DNA of 13,574 bases from Bacteroidales bacterium UBA5621 (GTDB lineage: Bacteria; Bacteroidota; Bacteroidia; Bacteroidales; VadinHA17). Positions 1 to 7,995 of this stretch are shown piece after piece. Position numbers and translations under genes: made by a program. The notes below the pieces were generated by a model. The model was not told the DNA's origin, ran no database searches, and saw only the letters and a program-made list of their open reading frames with translations. Every line of letters begins with the position of its first letter. The stretch's first letter is position 1. The stretch spans positions 1 to 13,574 of the forward strand of contig DIKJ01000184.1 in NCBI GenBank assembly GCA_002424525.1, written 5' to 3'.

Positions 1-562
1 TTGTTTCAATCAATACCAGCGCCGTGGATGGTATATGCTCTGCAATGACACCCAACGATGCTTCCAGTGCGGCCATGTCGGTCTCACCCGACCGTACATT
101 GCCCAGCTCCTCCTTGAGGTAATCACACTGAACATCTACTACAACTACATCAGCCAGTTTCAGGACATCATAGGTATAGGTAGCAATCAGGGTCTTTTTT
201 TCATTCACACATCGCGCAATCATTGGGTCAACCTCAGGATCCTCAGCCTTAACCGGTGATAAACCCCTGTTAAGCAGAGGGATCTTCCAGAAACTCCTGA
301 CACTGGGACGCTGCATCCCGATAACAAATTTGGAGGGCTTCCGGTCCTTATCAACTGTATCGGCTACAATAGCAGCCATTACGGCTCCCACAAAACCCAC
401 ACCCATTACCACTACTATTTCACGGCCTTTTAGACGTTCTTCCGCGACTCGCTTACTGAGGTTTTCAAATTCGGCTTTGTAATCCTCCGGCTGAGGTAAA
501 GGGAATTTTTCTCCTGCGGGACTTACTGAAAATTTTGGACTCATACTGGTTTTGTTTATCAT
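1..562 (-). CDS. Nucleotide-sugar dehydrogenase, UDP-glucose/GDP-mannose dehydrogenase family (N-terminal part; 3' end outside window)
   Basis: This family oxidises a nucleotide-linked sugar to the uronic acid with NAD, in the cytoplasm, to supply precursors for capsule, exopolysaccharide or O-antigen. The visible 187 residues contain a Rossmann glycine motif, GVGFVG, at about residues 54-59 in a hydrophobic strand and helix. A second hydrophobic strand, ADVVVVDV, lies at about 137-144, and the window cuts the protein at LVLIET, where the family normally continues into its conserved Thr-Val-Pro-Pro-Gly-Thr stretch. Two in-frame ATGs exist: 562 (used here) and 544, six codons later; neither has a Shine-Dalgarno sequence, as is usual in this phylum. 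About 48 residues precede the first strand, longer than in typical members, and the usual GxD after strand 2 reads IGMQ. The family call is firm. The exact substrate cannot be told, because the substrate-binding half with the catalytic cysteine lies outside. Confidence 0.85.
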   Translation of the reverse strand, partial: MINKTSMSPKFSVSPAGEKFPLPQPEDYKAEFENLSKRVAEERLKGREIVVVMGVGFVGAVMAAIVADTVDKDRKPSKFVIGMQRPSVRSFWKIPLLNRGLSPVKAEDPEVDPMIARCVNEKKTLIATYTYDVLKLADVVVVDVQCDYLKEELGNVRSGETDMAALEASLGVIAEHIPSTALVLIET

Positions 563-762
563 TAATATCAAAAAATTATCAGGCTTGTTCAGCGGCTAAA
601 AATACAAATTGTTTTCTGAATGAAGTAATTATAGATAGTCTGCAAAGCGGCATTATATCAAAGAAATATAAGTGTACGTCAAAATAGATGATTCAGGAGC
701 TTCGGACCGACCACAATTTTAAAACATTGCACATGATTTTCAGATCAACTGTCACTCTGAAA

Positions 763-1421
763 TTATGAACCTGAATTGTACCTCTTTACTGTCTCTATGA
801 TTAGAAAAACTATAACAAGTATTGTTATGAAAATCAGCATTCCTTTTAATTCGTATGCGGGAAGGTTTGAAAGGACCCATAAAATTACAAGAGCTGAAAA
901 TACCGGAATAATATAGCCTCCGGGGATCCTTAAAACTTCGCTGTCAGCCCTCCCTCTCATCCTGAATTTAATCCCTGCCAGTATGACTCCAAGATAAATG
1001 ATTAAATATGAGGCACTTGAAAGCATTGCGAGCTGCCTGAACTCCCCTATCGATGCAAAAACAAACCCGAGGCATGCATAAGTGATTATTGAAACATGGG
1101 GTGTCAGGTATTCCGGATGAATCTTTGCAAGCGCCGCAGGTACTATCACCCTGTCCCTGGCAGCTGCGTAAAGAATTCTCGGCATGTTAAGGACCATTCC
1201 GCTGAGGTAATGGTTATTCTGGTTCCGACCTGAGCGAAGCAGAGCATTATCATTATCATCAGCAAGCCGCATATCAGATACGCCCATATAGCCCCTCCCC
1301 CAAGCCGTTCGGCAACTATTGCAGGCAGAATAAATATCCCCGCCCCTATCGTAATGTTCACAGAATTGGAAATCAGTCCCCATATACCAATTTCTCTCCT
1401 TAGTCCTTCATTACCTGTCAC
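763..1421 (-). pseudogene. Decayed APC-family amino-acid permease (internal deletion plus frameshift)
   Basis: Two overlapping reading frames together give the two ends of one amino-acid/polyamine/organocation (APC) permease. The first, from a GTG at 1421, encodes the N-terminus with membrane segments 1 and 2, including the substrate-site motif GAGIF. It loses homology-like character soon after CFAQVGTRI. The second frame becomes permease-like from about 1225 down to the stop at 763. It carries the LSGMVLNMPRILYAAARD loop that normally follows segment 8, then four hydrophobic segments matching 9 to 12. The two parts add up to roughly 230 residues, against about 430-450 for the family, so about 200 residues (segments 3-8) are missing and the join is out of frame. 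The GTG follows directly on an in-frame TAA, and an ATG a few codons upstream lies in another frame, so the 5' end may be damaged too. The product is very unlikely to transport anything. A sequencing or assembly error could explain a frameshift but not the missing middle. Confidence 0.85.
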
Positions 1422-1465
1422 TTAAAATCATATGTTATAAACTTTAACTTATTCAGAACCCTCTG

Positions 1466-3730
1466 CTATTGCCCTGAGACTATCACCAGCTTCTGCCTGC
1501 CCAGAATGCGTTCTCCCTGCCTTACCCGCAGAATGTAATACCCTGTAAGTGCTTGTGAAACAGTGAGTTTAAAATCGTGAGCCCCGGCCTGGTCAGGGTA
1601 ATAAACCATATGAAGCACTTTTTTACCCAGTAAATCGAATATTTCAATATCAATTTTACTAACGTTCCTTATATAAAATAGTAAATTCACCTCGTCTCTT
1701 ACAGGATTCGGGTATACTGTTAATATCGAGGTATCTTCTGAAGTATCAGGCTTTGCTGCAACAGGTATATTGGTGTCCATCCAGGCTAACCTCCGGGTAA
1801 TCCAGTTTTTCAGCCAGTTGACCTCCTCCTCATAAGTATTACCGACAAAGTAATTGGGCCACACATAATTACCCAGAACGGGCCATCGGGTAAAATTCCT
1901 GTCAACGGCAGCGCCTAAATGAAGAACTGTATTATCGATATAAGACATTACAGAATCCGTTCTGAAAGGACCATTACGAAGCTCTTTCCATCGTGGTGCA
2001 AGAACGGACCTGTAACCCGGGTCCTCCATTAACCGCGCCCACCAGTGCATGGGGAAATTTTCATTCGGACCAAAGTTGGGGTAGAGCCATCTTTCGGTAG
2101 AAAGATTAAGTTCAGAATAGTTTACATTCCCGTAACAGAGATCGAAATCCCACAAGGGCCCGGCAAACAGTTTGCCCCCGGCGGAATTTTTCTTTTTATA
2201 AAAGAAAGTGCTGAAGCGATAGCCGTCCACATTATTTGTAAGCTCCTGAATAATCTGAAAATCAACGAACGAGTTTATATCGAGATATTTTCTGAAACCA
2301 TTTACCGGATCCATGAATGAAGTACCGTTAAGATTATTCTCAAATTCGAGAAGGAAATTATGAATATAGGTCTTTTGTTGAGGAGCAATTATACTATATC
2401 TCGGGTAAACATATGTAAATTTATATTTCCGCGCATTATAATATTGATTTGACGGGTTTGTCCTGAAAAACATATCGGCGGTAAGGCCTCCAGTTTTGTC
2501 AACCTTGACTATATAACCACCGGTGAGATCGTCTCCAGAAGTCTCGTCGGGATCGAGTCTGCTGATATTGAGTCTGTTATCGTCCCTTTTAATATTCTCC
2601 ATCAGCATATAAACCCCATGGTAGCTTCCGTTCAGATACACCTCGCAGAATCTGTATCTTGGCTGCCAGTTGCCCATCTTGCTCCCCAGATGAAAAGTGA
2701 GTGAGTTGCGCAGCATACTTTTATCGGAATAGGGTGCATAAAGAACCCAATCCTGCTCTTCTGGCATTCCGAGCAGGCTCGCGTCAAGATTATTTCCGGC
2801 TTCATCACGCGTTTCAAAGGCAAAACTTTTTTTGGGGAACATCTGGGAAGACTGGCCACGGATTTCAATACCTATATAACCATCATAATCAGTTCCGGGC
2901 CCGAGTGGGTCGTTCAGCTGCCCGGATCCATTGTCAATGACCTTCATCATGGCTGTTATCTTGGGTTCATCAACTATGGTCTGTCCATTGGTTTCAATCA
3001 CAACCAGGGGAAGATGAGATGTCTCGTTATAAGGATCGTTAAACCAGGCAGGGACAGGTTGATAGGAGTATGTATCATTTTCAATACCAACTGATAACCA
3101 GGTAGTTGAAGATAAATCTGATGAAGTACTGTTGCAGTTATGAATCTGGAGTGCAAGAACATTATTACCCTGGATCATTAATCCGGAAAGGATTTCTTCA
3201 TCAATAATAAATCTTGCAGGGATACCACCTGAAGGTAATTGGGCCTCATAAGTGGTTAAAATTGCAAATTCATTGTGCAAAGGTCTGATGCCCACGGTAC
3301 CAATATTTTCACGTGCAATTTCGTGTCCGTTCAGATAGGCAACAAATCCATCATCAAAATCAACATGAAGAACAGCTGATGATATTATTGAGGTATCATA
3401 CAGAATAAAATTTCTTCTGATATAGACAGAGGTGACAGGACTTATTACAGTTGCGTCATCCCCATCGCCATACCCAACTCCCCCCGGTCCTGATAACCAT
3501 GACGAATCATCAAAACCTGTTTCATGCCAGTTTGATGGAGGTTCAGAATTACCCGGGAAATAACGCCAGATATCATCGGCCTTAACCACACTTTCCCAAT
3601 GATGAATTACCTGTGAGTTCAGAAAAGGATAGACCAGACTTAAAAGCAAAATTATCAGCATGCATTTAATAAAACTGCCTTTCCTCTTCCGATAAATTCT
3701 GGCAATATGGTGTGAACAGGAACTGACCAT
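1466..3730 (-). CDS. Secreted CotH-family protein with C-terminal T9SS sorting domain
   Basis: The predicted protein has 754 residues. A basic stretch (RKRKGSFIK) and hydrophobic segment at about residues 11-39 form a signal peptide; a shorter start at Met24 (position 3661) is possible but would lose the positive charges. Residues about 45-215 resemble a galactose-binding-like beta domain (GFDDSSW, GVGYGDGDD, DFDDGFVAYLNG). Residues about 235-640 are CotH-like: an EIRGQSS strand, KKSFAFE, APYSDKSMLRNSL, YHGVYMLMENIKRD and GPLWDFDLCYGN, with Asp528 and Asp530 in the DFD motif. Spore-coat CotH proteins are atypical kinases that phosphorylate coat proteins; the substrate of bacteroidotal relatives is not known to me. 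Residues 667-754 form a type A sorting domain (YPNP near its start, FDLLGKKV, GYYILRV), so export through the Por secretion system to the surface or medium is expected. It shares strand with the broken permease 44 bases downstream. The family call is firm; the biochemical role is open. Confidence 0.88.
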   Translation of the reverse strand: MVSSCSHHIARIYRKRKGSFIKCMLIILLLSLVYPFLNSQVIHHWESVVKADDIWRYFPGNSEPPSNWHETGFDDSSWLSGPGGVGYGDGDDATVISPVTSVYIRRNFILYDTSIISSAVLHVDFDDGFVAYLNGHEIARENIGTVGIRPLHNEFAILTTYEAQLPSGGIPARFIIDEEILSGLMIQGNNVLALQIHNCNSTSSDLSSTTWLSVGIENDTYSYQPVPAWFNDPYNETSHLPLVVIETNGQTIVDEPKITAMMKVIDNGSGQLNDPLGPGTDYDGYIGIEIRGQSSQMFPKKSFAFETRDEAGNNLDASLLGMPEEQDWVLYAPYSDKSMLRNSLTFHLGSKMGNWQPRYRFCEVYLNGSYHGVYMLMENIKRDDNRLNISRLDPDETSGDDLTGGYIVKVDKTGGLTADMFFRTNPSNQYYNARKYKFTYVYPRYSIIAPQQKTYIHNFLLEFENNLNGTSFMDPVNGFRKYLDINSFVDFQIIQELTNNVDGYRFSTFFYKKKNSAGGKLFAGPLWDFDLCYGNVNYSELNLSTERWLYPNFGPNENFPMHWWARLMEDPGYRSVLAPRWKELRNGPFRTDSVMSYIDNTVLHLGAAVDRNFTRWPVLGNYVWPNYFVGNTYEEEVNWLKNWITRRLAWMDTNIPVAAKPDTSEDTSILTVYPNPVRDEVNLLFYIRNVSKIDIEIFDLLGKKVLHMVYYPDQAGAHDFKLTVSQALTGYYILRVRQGERILGRQKLVIVSGQ

Positions 3731-3867
3731 CGATATTGTAAATAAATTAACTCTCAGATATGTTAAAGTATAGTATTTTTATAAACACTTTTCTGATGGG
3801 AATATGTGATAAAAATAGCGATAATAAATATTCCGGGAAAGCTGAAAACCAAATAACATCAAGAAAT

Positions 3868-4533
3868 ATGAATCAGATACAAAGATCTACCCTGGATTTC
3901 CTGACAGACCTTGGGAGAAACAACGGGAGGGAGTGGTTTGCGAAAAACCGCAAAAGGTATGAAGAGGCGAGAGCGGATTATGAATCTTTCGTTCAGTCTG
4001 TAATTGATAAGATTGCTGAATTTGACATTGTGTTTAAAGGGCTTGACGTCAGGAGCTGTACCTACAGAATAAACCGCGATATAAGATTCTCCAACGACAA
4101 AACGCTCTATAAGACCCACCTGGGGGCTTTTATTGTAAGGGGCGGAAAGAAATTTGCGGATAGGTATGCTGGTTATTACATTCATATAGAACCAGGCAAC
4201 AACAGCATGGTTGCGGGTGGTGCATACATGCCACCTGCACCCTGGCTTTCTGCAATCAGGGAAAAAATTTCTGAACAGGGTGAAGAATTTATCAGGATTA
4301 TCAAAAACAAGGATTTCACAGGATACTTCGGAGAAATTGAAGGTGAAAAGCTTAAAACTGCTCCAAAGGGTTATCCGAAAGATCACCCTTTCGTAGAACT
4401 CCTTAAAATGAAGAGCTATCTGGTCTCAGATCAGATCCCGGATTCAGAAGTAACCGGTCCAAAACTTTTCGATCACATTGTTGGTGCGTGCAGGGCGATG
4501 AAGCCTCTGAATGATTTTCTGAGTGAATACTGA
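3868..4533 (+). CDS. DUF2461 (TIGR02453) family protein
   Basis: The 221-residue cytoplasmic protein has no signal peptide or membrane segment. The pattern FLTDLGRNNGREWFAKNR near the N-terminus followed by YRINRDIRFSNDKTLYKTHLGAFI is the hallmark of DUF2461/TIGR02453, whose members are usually a little over 220 residues. I know of no established function for the family. The ATG at 3868 was chosen because the family begins here: the frame stays open back to an ATG at 3760, but those 36 extra residues (MLKYSIFINT onwards) look like translated AT-rich leader and match nothing in the family. It is divergent from the CotH gene, with a 137-base shared upstream region in which I found no convincing promoter. 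Its stop lies 2 bases from the stop of typA on the other strand, so there is no room for a terminator between the two. Confidence 0.85.
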   Translation: MNQIQRSTLDFLTDLGRNNGREWFAKNRKRYEEARADYESFVQSVIDKIAEFDIVFKGLDVRSCTYRINRDIRFSNDKTLYKTHLGAFIVRGGKKFADRYAGYYIHIEPGNNSMVAGGAYMPPAPWLSAIREKISEQGEEFIRIIKNKDFTGYFGEIEGEKLKTAPKGYPKDHPFVELLKMKSYLVSDQIPDSEVTGPKLFDHIVGACRAMKPLNDFLSEY

Positions 4534-4535
4534 TA

Positions 4536-6332
4536 TTACGCCGGAAAAGAGCTGATATTCGTTGCCGGCCGGAATTTCCGCATTCTAAGGTTTAAAGGCG
4601 TCACTTCCAGGTATTCATCATCCTTTATCTGTTCCATTGATTCTTCAAGGGAGAATTTGAGCCTTGGAATGATCTTAAGGTTTTCATCTGAACCGGAGGC
4701 TCTCATATTGGTCAGTTTTTTGCCTTTTATTATGTTGACCTCCAGGTCACTTGCACGTGTATTTTCACCTATCACCTGCCCTTTGTAAACCGGCTCTCCC
4801 GGGTCTATATAGAATCTGCCCCTGTCCTGGAGACGGTCGATCGCATAACCGCTGGCAATCCCCTGTTCGAGGGAAATGAGCGATCCGTTTGGTTTAGGCA
4901 GAAGATCATCACCTGCATAATTATCATAGCCCCTGAACCTATGATGCATTACCGCTTCACCTGAAGTTGCAGTTAACATATTGTTTCTCAATCCTATAAG
5001 GGATCTGGATGGTATGTCAAATTCGAGATGGGTGAGGTCTCCCCTCTTTTCCACCACAAGCATCTCTCCTTTCCTCCGTGTAACAAGTTCAATGGCCTTT
5101 CCCGAAAACTCATGAGGTACATCCACTATAAGGATCTCGTAAGGCTCTTTTCTAACACCATTTTCTGTTTTTATTATTACCCTGGGTTTCCCTACCTGAA
5201 ATTCATAACCCTCCCTTCTCATCGTCTCAATCATAATGGACAGGTGAAGGATGCCCCGGCCGTAAACTATAAAGGTGTCTTCTGAGGAAGTGGTTTCAAC
5301 CCTCAGGGCGAGGTTTTTTTCCGTCTCTCTGAACAATCTGTCTCTCAGGTGTCTTGATGTGACAAATTTTCCCTCCCTGCCAAAAAAAGGAGAATTGTTG
5401 ATCGTAAAAACCATACTCATTGTGGGCTCATCGATCTCTATGCGCTCAAGGGCTTCAGGTTCATCGAGATCAGCAACCGTGTCCCCTATCTCGAAATCAT
5501 CGAGACCAACAATTGCACAAAGATCGCCGCTTCTCACTGAGTCCTGTTTCAGTCTTCCCAGTCCTTCAAATGTGAAGAGCTCCTTTATTCTGACCTTAAG
5601 CTGTAACCCGTAGTTTTTACATAACGTGTAATCAGTAAAGGCGTTCAGATCACCTCTGAAGACTCTTCCGATCGCTATCCGTCCGACATAGCTTGAATAG
5701 TCCAGAGATGCCACCTGCATCTGAGGTGTCCCGGAAACGTAGGGAGCTTCGGGGATCTCAGCCAGTATAGTGTCGAGTAGATACCTGATATTATCTGCCG
5801 GTTCTTTCCAGTCACCGCTCATCCATCCGTATTTGGAAGAACCGAAGACGGTCTTATAATTGAGTTGATCGTCAGTGGCATTGAGGTTGAACATAAGCTC
5901 AAAGATATCGTGCTCAACCTCTTCAGGCCTGCAGTTTTCCTTATCGACCTTGTTAACGACAACTATCGGTTTCAGTCCAAGGTTTATCGCCTTGCCAAGC
6001 ACAAATCTTGTCTGGGGCATCGGGCCCTCCAGGGCATCAACCAGCAGGAGCACACCATCGGCCATTTTAAGGACTCGTTCGACCTCTCCCCCGAAGTCAG
6101 CATGGCCGGGAGTATCTATTATATTGATTTTAACCTCTTTATAATAAACTGACACATTTTTGGAAGTAATGGTTATTCCTCTTTCCTTCTCCAGCTCGTT
6201 ACTGTCGAGAATGAGCTCACCGGCTGCCTTCCTCTGATCAAGTGCCTTGCATTCCTGAATGATCCTGTCGACAAGTGTTGTCTTGCCGTGATCGACATGT
6301 GCTATTATTGCTATATTCCTTATCGACTGCAT
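4536..6332 (-). CDS. typA: Ribosome-associated translational GTPase TypA/BipA
   Basis: TypA (BipA) is an EF-G-like GTPase that binds the 70S ribosome and supports ribosome assembly and stress adaptation. All G motifs are present: AHVDHGKT (residues 11-18), RGITI (51-55), DTPGH (73-77) and NKVD (127-130), with GSSKYGWM as the G5 region. Domains II, III and V follow, and the C-terminus carries the TypA-specific basic patch KGKKLTNMRASGSDE that contacts the ribosome. The length of 598 residues is normal for the family and the gene looks intact. The ATG at 6332 places the first motif 10 residues in, as usual. A TACTTTTG at 6357-6350 on this strand fits the Bacteroidota -7 element (TAnnTTTG), but no TTTG stands at the right distance upstream, so the promoter is only suggested. 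The typA gene is divergent from the YtfJ-like gene and convergent with the DUF2461 gene. Confidence 0.97.
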   Translation of the reverse strand: MQSIRNIAIIAHVDHGKTTLVDRIIQECKALDQRKAAGELILDSNELEKERGITITSKNVSVYYKEVKINIIDTPGHADFGGEVERVLKMADGVLLLVDALEGPMPQTRFVLGKAINLGLKPIVVVNKVDKENCRPEEVEHDIFELMFNLNATDDQLNYKTVFGSSKYGWMSGDWKEPADNIRYLLDTILAEIPEAPYVSGTPQMQVASLDYSSYVGRIAIGRVFRGDLNAFTDYTLCKNYGLQLKVRIKELFTFEGLGRLKQDSVRSGDLCAIVGLDDFEIGDTVADLDEPEALERIEIDEPTMSMVFTINNSPFFGREGKFVTSRHLRDRLFRETEKNLALRVETTSSEDTFIVYGRGILHLSIMIETMRREGYEFQVGKPRVIIKTENGVRKEPYEILIVDVPHEFSGKAIELVTRRKGEMLVVEKRGDLTHLEFDIPSRSLIGLRNNMLTATSGEAVMHHRFRGYDNYAGDDLLPKPNGSLISLEQGIASGYAIDRLQDRGRFYIDPGEPVYKGQVIGENTRASDLEVNIIKGKKLTNMRASGSDENLKIIPRLKFSLEESMEQIKDDEYLEVTPLNLRMRKFRPATNISSFPA

Positions 6333-6445
6333 AGTGAAAATTGAGAGTGCAAAAGTAATATAGTTGGCGACACTAATATTAAAAGGTCAAAAATTATTTT
6401 TCTGTAAAAAATTCATATATTTCGTAACAATTTAAAATCTGACAT

Positions 6446-6985
6446 ATGAAAAAAATCATTTTCTCTCTTCTGTTTGCCTCTTTTGCATTCCTTGCTGTAA
6501 GCGGCCAGTCAGGCACCAAACTTACTGTAGGCATGAATGCTCCGGAATGGAGCTTCCCGGATGCTGACAAGAATGAATTCACGATGAATTCATGGCCGGG
6601 AAAAGTTTTACAGGTCAATTATGTCGATCCCGACGAATCCGATCTTAACGATCCTTTCAATGATGCAATTGACAAAGCTGTGGACATTGATAAAAGGATC
6701 AGCAGGGACCATTTCAAGGGATTCGGCATTGTGGACACGAAATCCACATGGAAGCCGAATGGTCTTATCCGGCTCATTGCCGGCAACAAGGCCAAGAAGT
6801 ATGATACCACGATACTGTTCGACTACAAGGGAGTCCTGCAGGATATATGGGGAATGCCGAAAGACAGTTACAGTGTCGTGATACTTGACAAGAACAGGGT
6901 CTGCCGTGCTGTTTATTCCGGAAAGATTCCCGATTCTGAACATGAGAAAATAATTCAGCTCATAATAGAACTCACAAAAGAATAG
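6446..6985 (+). CDS. Exported YtfJ-like protein, thioredoxin fold without CxxC
   Basis: The 179-residue product begins with a classic signal peptide (MKK, then a hydrophobic run, then AVSGQ; probable type I cleavage near residue 20), so it should act in the periplasm. The mature part has the order typical of YtfJ-family proteins: an APEWSFPD-like start, GKVLQVNYVDPDESDLND, an FGIVDTKSTW strand, DTTILFDYKGVLQDIWGM and VVILDKNRVCRAVYSG. This corresponds to a thioredoxin-like fold, but the CxxC redox pair is absent and the only cysteine (CRAV, near residue 152) is not in the active-site position. A thiol-disulphide role is therefore not supported; the function of YtfJ itself is not established. 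The start is 114 bases from the divergent typA start. A TATATTTC at 6416 is a near match to a -7 element without a clear -33 partner. The stop lies 9 bases from the opposite-strand regulator gene. Confidence 0.8.
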   Translation: MKKIIFSLLFASFAFLAVSGQSGTKLTVGMNAPEWSFPDADKNEFTMNSWPGKVLQVNYVDPDESDLNDPFNDAIDKAVDIDKRISRDHFKGFGIVDTKSTWKPNGLIRLIAGNKAKKYDTTILFDYKGVLQDIWGMPKDSYSVVILDKNRVCRAVYSGKIPDSEHEKIIQLIIELTKE

Positions 6986-6994
6986 ACCGGGCTT

Positions 6995-7822
6995 TCAGTT
7001 TTCTTCCTCTATATCTGAAATATCTGTCCCGAGTTTAGCCTTTATCCTCTCAAGGTCATTTTTAATTACTGCCACTGCCTGAATAAGCTGTTTTTCTGGC
7101 AGTACGGGATCGGGAAGCTCATTGCTTATATAATTGACGAACTTCCATATCTCCCTGACCTCATTCACGTGTACCTCATATGGCTCATAAACAGGATTGA
7201 GTGAATAGAGCACAAGCTTGCCGTCTTTTTTAAGATTGTTTTCCACAATCTTGAAAACGATACCGTCATTAATGGTGAAAACAATATAAGCCTTGCCACT
7301 GATGATATTCATCCAGTCCTGAAGGAACTCTCCGGTAACCCACGAACCGTCGGGTATGGGAAGCATGGAATCTCCCCTGAGCTGAAATGTTCTGTATTTC
7401 CTTTTATCTGACAGGAAGGGCAGATGGAAAACCGGCAGGTCCCCGATATACTCCGGATCGGCATACCCCGTGGTATAGCCTGCTTTTGCCTTCTCAGGCA
7501 CCAGCTCAATATTCTCCCTGTTCCCGGAATCGACTGTTGTGGTTAGCACTCTCAGGTTGCTGCCTTTTATATAAGCATCGTATCCCCTTTCCAGTTCACC
7601 CAGCTGACTTTCCGACAGTTTCGTTATGTCGATCTTCAGCAATGTATCAATAGATATATTGAAATATCCTGAAAATGAGACCAGTATTTCAATCCCAGGT
7701 TGCGCAACCCCGTTCTCGTAACCGCTCAGGGTCGAACGTTTAAGGTTAAGTGCGGCAGCTGACTCGTCCTGAGTTCTGCCTCTTCTTTTTCTTAAAAATT
7801 TTATGTTCGATGCGAAGTACAT
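6995..7822 (-). CDS. LexA-like transcriptional regulator (XRE helix-turn-helix plus S24 self-cleaving domain)
   Basis: The 275-residue protein joins an N-terminal XRE-type DNA-binding domain (about 5-62; RTQDESAAALNLKRSTLSGYENGVAQP contains the two recognition helices) to a C-terminal LexA/UmuD-type S24 domain. A probable cleavage bond, Ala114-Gly115 (EKAKAGY), is followed by Ser152 in RGDSMLP and Lys191 in IVFKIVE. The distances (38 and 39 residues) are close to those between the cleavage site, nucleophile and lysine in LexA, so RecA-stimulated self-cleavage is plausible. The last 40 residues are charged and helical. It is divergent from the dinB-dnaE pair. Its own promoter overlaps one of two palindromes that are good candidates for its operator, which points to autoregulation. 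I infer that it represses the neighbouring polymerases and releases them after DNA damage. It is not classical LexA, whose DNA-binding domain is a winged helix rather than XRE type. Confidence 0.9.
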   Translation of the reverse strand: MYFASNIKFLRKRRGRTQDESAAALNLKRSTLSGYENGVAQPGIEILVSFSGYFNISIDTLLKIDITKLSESQLGELERGYDAYIKGSNLRVLTTTVDSGNRENIELVPEKAKAGYTTGYADPEYIGDLPVFHLPFLSDKRKYRTFQLRGDSMLPIPDGSWVTGEFLQDWMNIISGKAYIVFTINDGIVFKIVENNLKKDGKLVLYSLNPVYEPYEVHVNEVREIWKFVNYISNELPDPVLPEKQLIQAVAVIKNDLERIKAKLGTDISDIEEEN

Positions 7823-7831
7823 AATAAAAAA

Positions 7832-7850
7832 TTGATTATATTGTAATCAT
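7832..7850. promoter_or_regulatory. Palindromic operator candidate, copy 1
   Basis: TTGATTA, 5 bases, TAATCAT: a dyad with perfect 6-base arms (TGATTA/TAATCA). The seventh base pair is broken here but intact in the second copy. It lies in the 5' leader of the XRE-S24 gene, 10 bases upstream of its start codon. Its centre (7841) is 23 bases from that of copy 2, about two helical turns. The arm sequence, spacer length and position next to a helix-turn-helix regulator suggest a dimer-binding site; binding is inferred. Confidence 0.7.
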
Positions 7851-7854
7851 AAAC

Positions 7855-7873
7855 TTGATTAATTTCTAATCAA
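7855..7873. promoter_or_regulatory. Palindromic operator candidate, copy 2, overlapping the regulator promoter
   Basis: TTGATTA, 5 bases, TAATCAA: a perfect dyad with 7-base arms, the same arms as copy 1 but a different spacer (ATTTC against TATTG). The conservation of arms and not of spacer is what a protein-binding site would show. It covers the downstream end of the -7 element and the expected transcription start of the regulator gene, so bound protein should block that promoter. It lies 122 bases upstream of the dinB ATG. Confidence 0.75.
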
Positions 7874-7902
7874 AGGTAAAATATGTTTATTAAATATCCA
7901 AA
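7871..7902 (-). promoter_or_regulatory. Bacteroidota-type promoter of the XRE-S24 regulator gene
   Basis: On the minus strand TTTG (7902-7899) is followed after exactly 20 bases by TACCTTTG (7878-7871), a full match to the -33/-7 consensus used by the primary sigma factor of this phylum. Transcription would begin near 7866, giving a leader of about 43 bases before the ATG at 7822. The -7 element shares three bases with operator copy 2. Confidence 0.75.
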
Positions 7903-7916
7903 TAATTTAAGAAAAA

Positions 7917-7978
7917 AAGGTTGCTGGCGCGGATTTGGCTTTGCCGGGCTCGCGGAGGGTACACAGAGGGACTCAGAG
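7917..7978. repeat. Degenerate GC-rich intergenic repeat upstream of dinB
   Basis: An AT-rich leader changes abruptly at about 7917 to a GC-rich block. It holds GGTTGCTGG (the reverse complement of the AACCAGC unit found after dinB), a small inverted repeat TGGCTTTGCC near 7936-7945, and then ACACAGAGGGACTCAGAG at 7961-7978. Similar pieces recur between dinB and dnaE. The frame through it is open into dinB from a TTG at 7921, but the peptide is unlike the start of any Y-family polymerase. Confidence 0.5.
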
Positions 7979-7995
7979 CAAATATTATCAGAAAA

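Noticed and set aside
1230..1383. N-terminal part of the second permease frame (from Met at 1383) as a genuine protein start
   Set aside because: Here the other frame encodes conserved membrane segments 1-2, and this frame gives a cysteine-rich, non-family sequence until the join near 1225.
3760..3867. 36-residue N-terminal extension of the DUF2461 protein
   Set aside because: It is AT-rich leader sequence with no family match; Met at 3868 gives the normal family length.
7921..7995. TTG start giving dinB 25 extra residues
   Set aside because: The extension is translated repeat DNA. The ATG at 7996 places the first catalytic motif at the usual distance.
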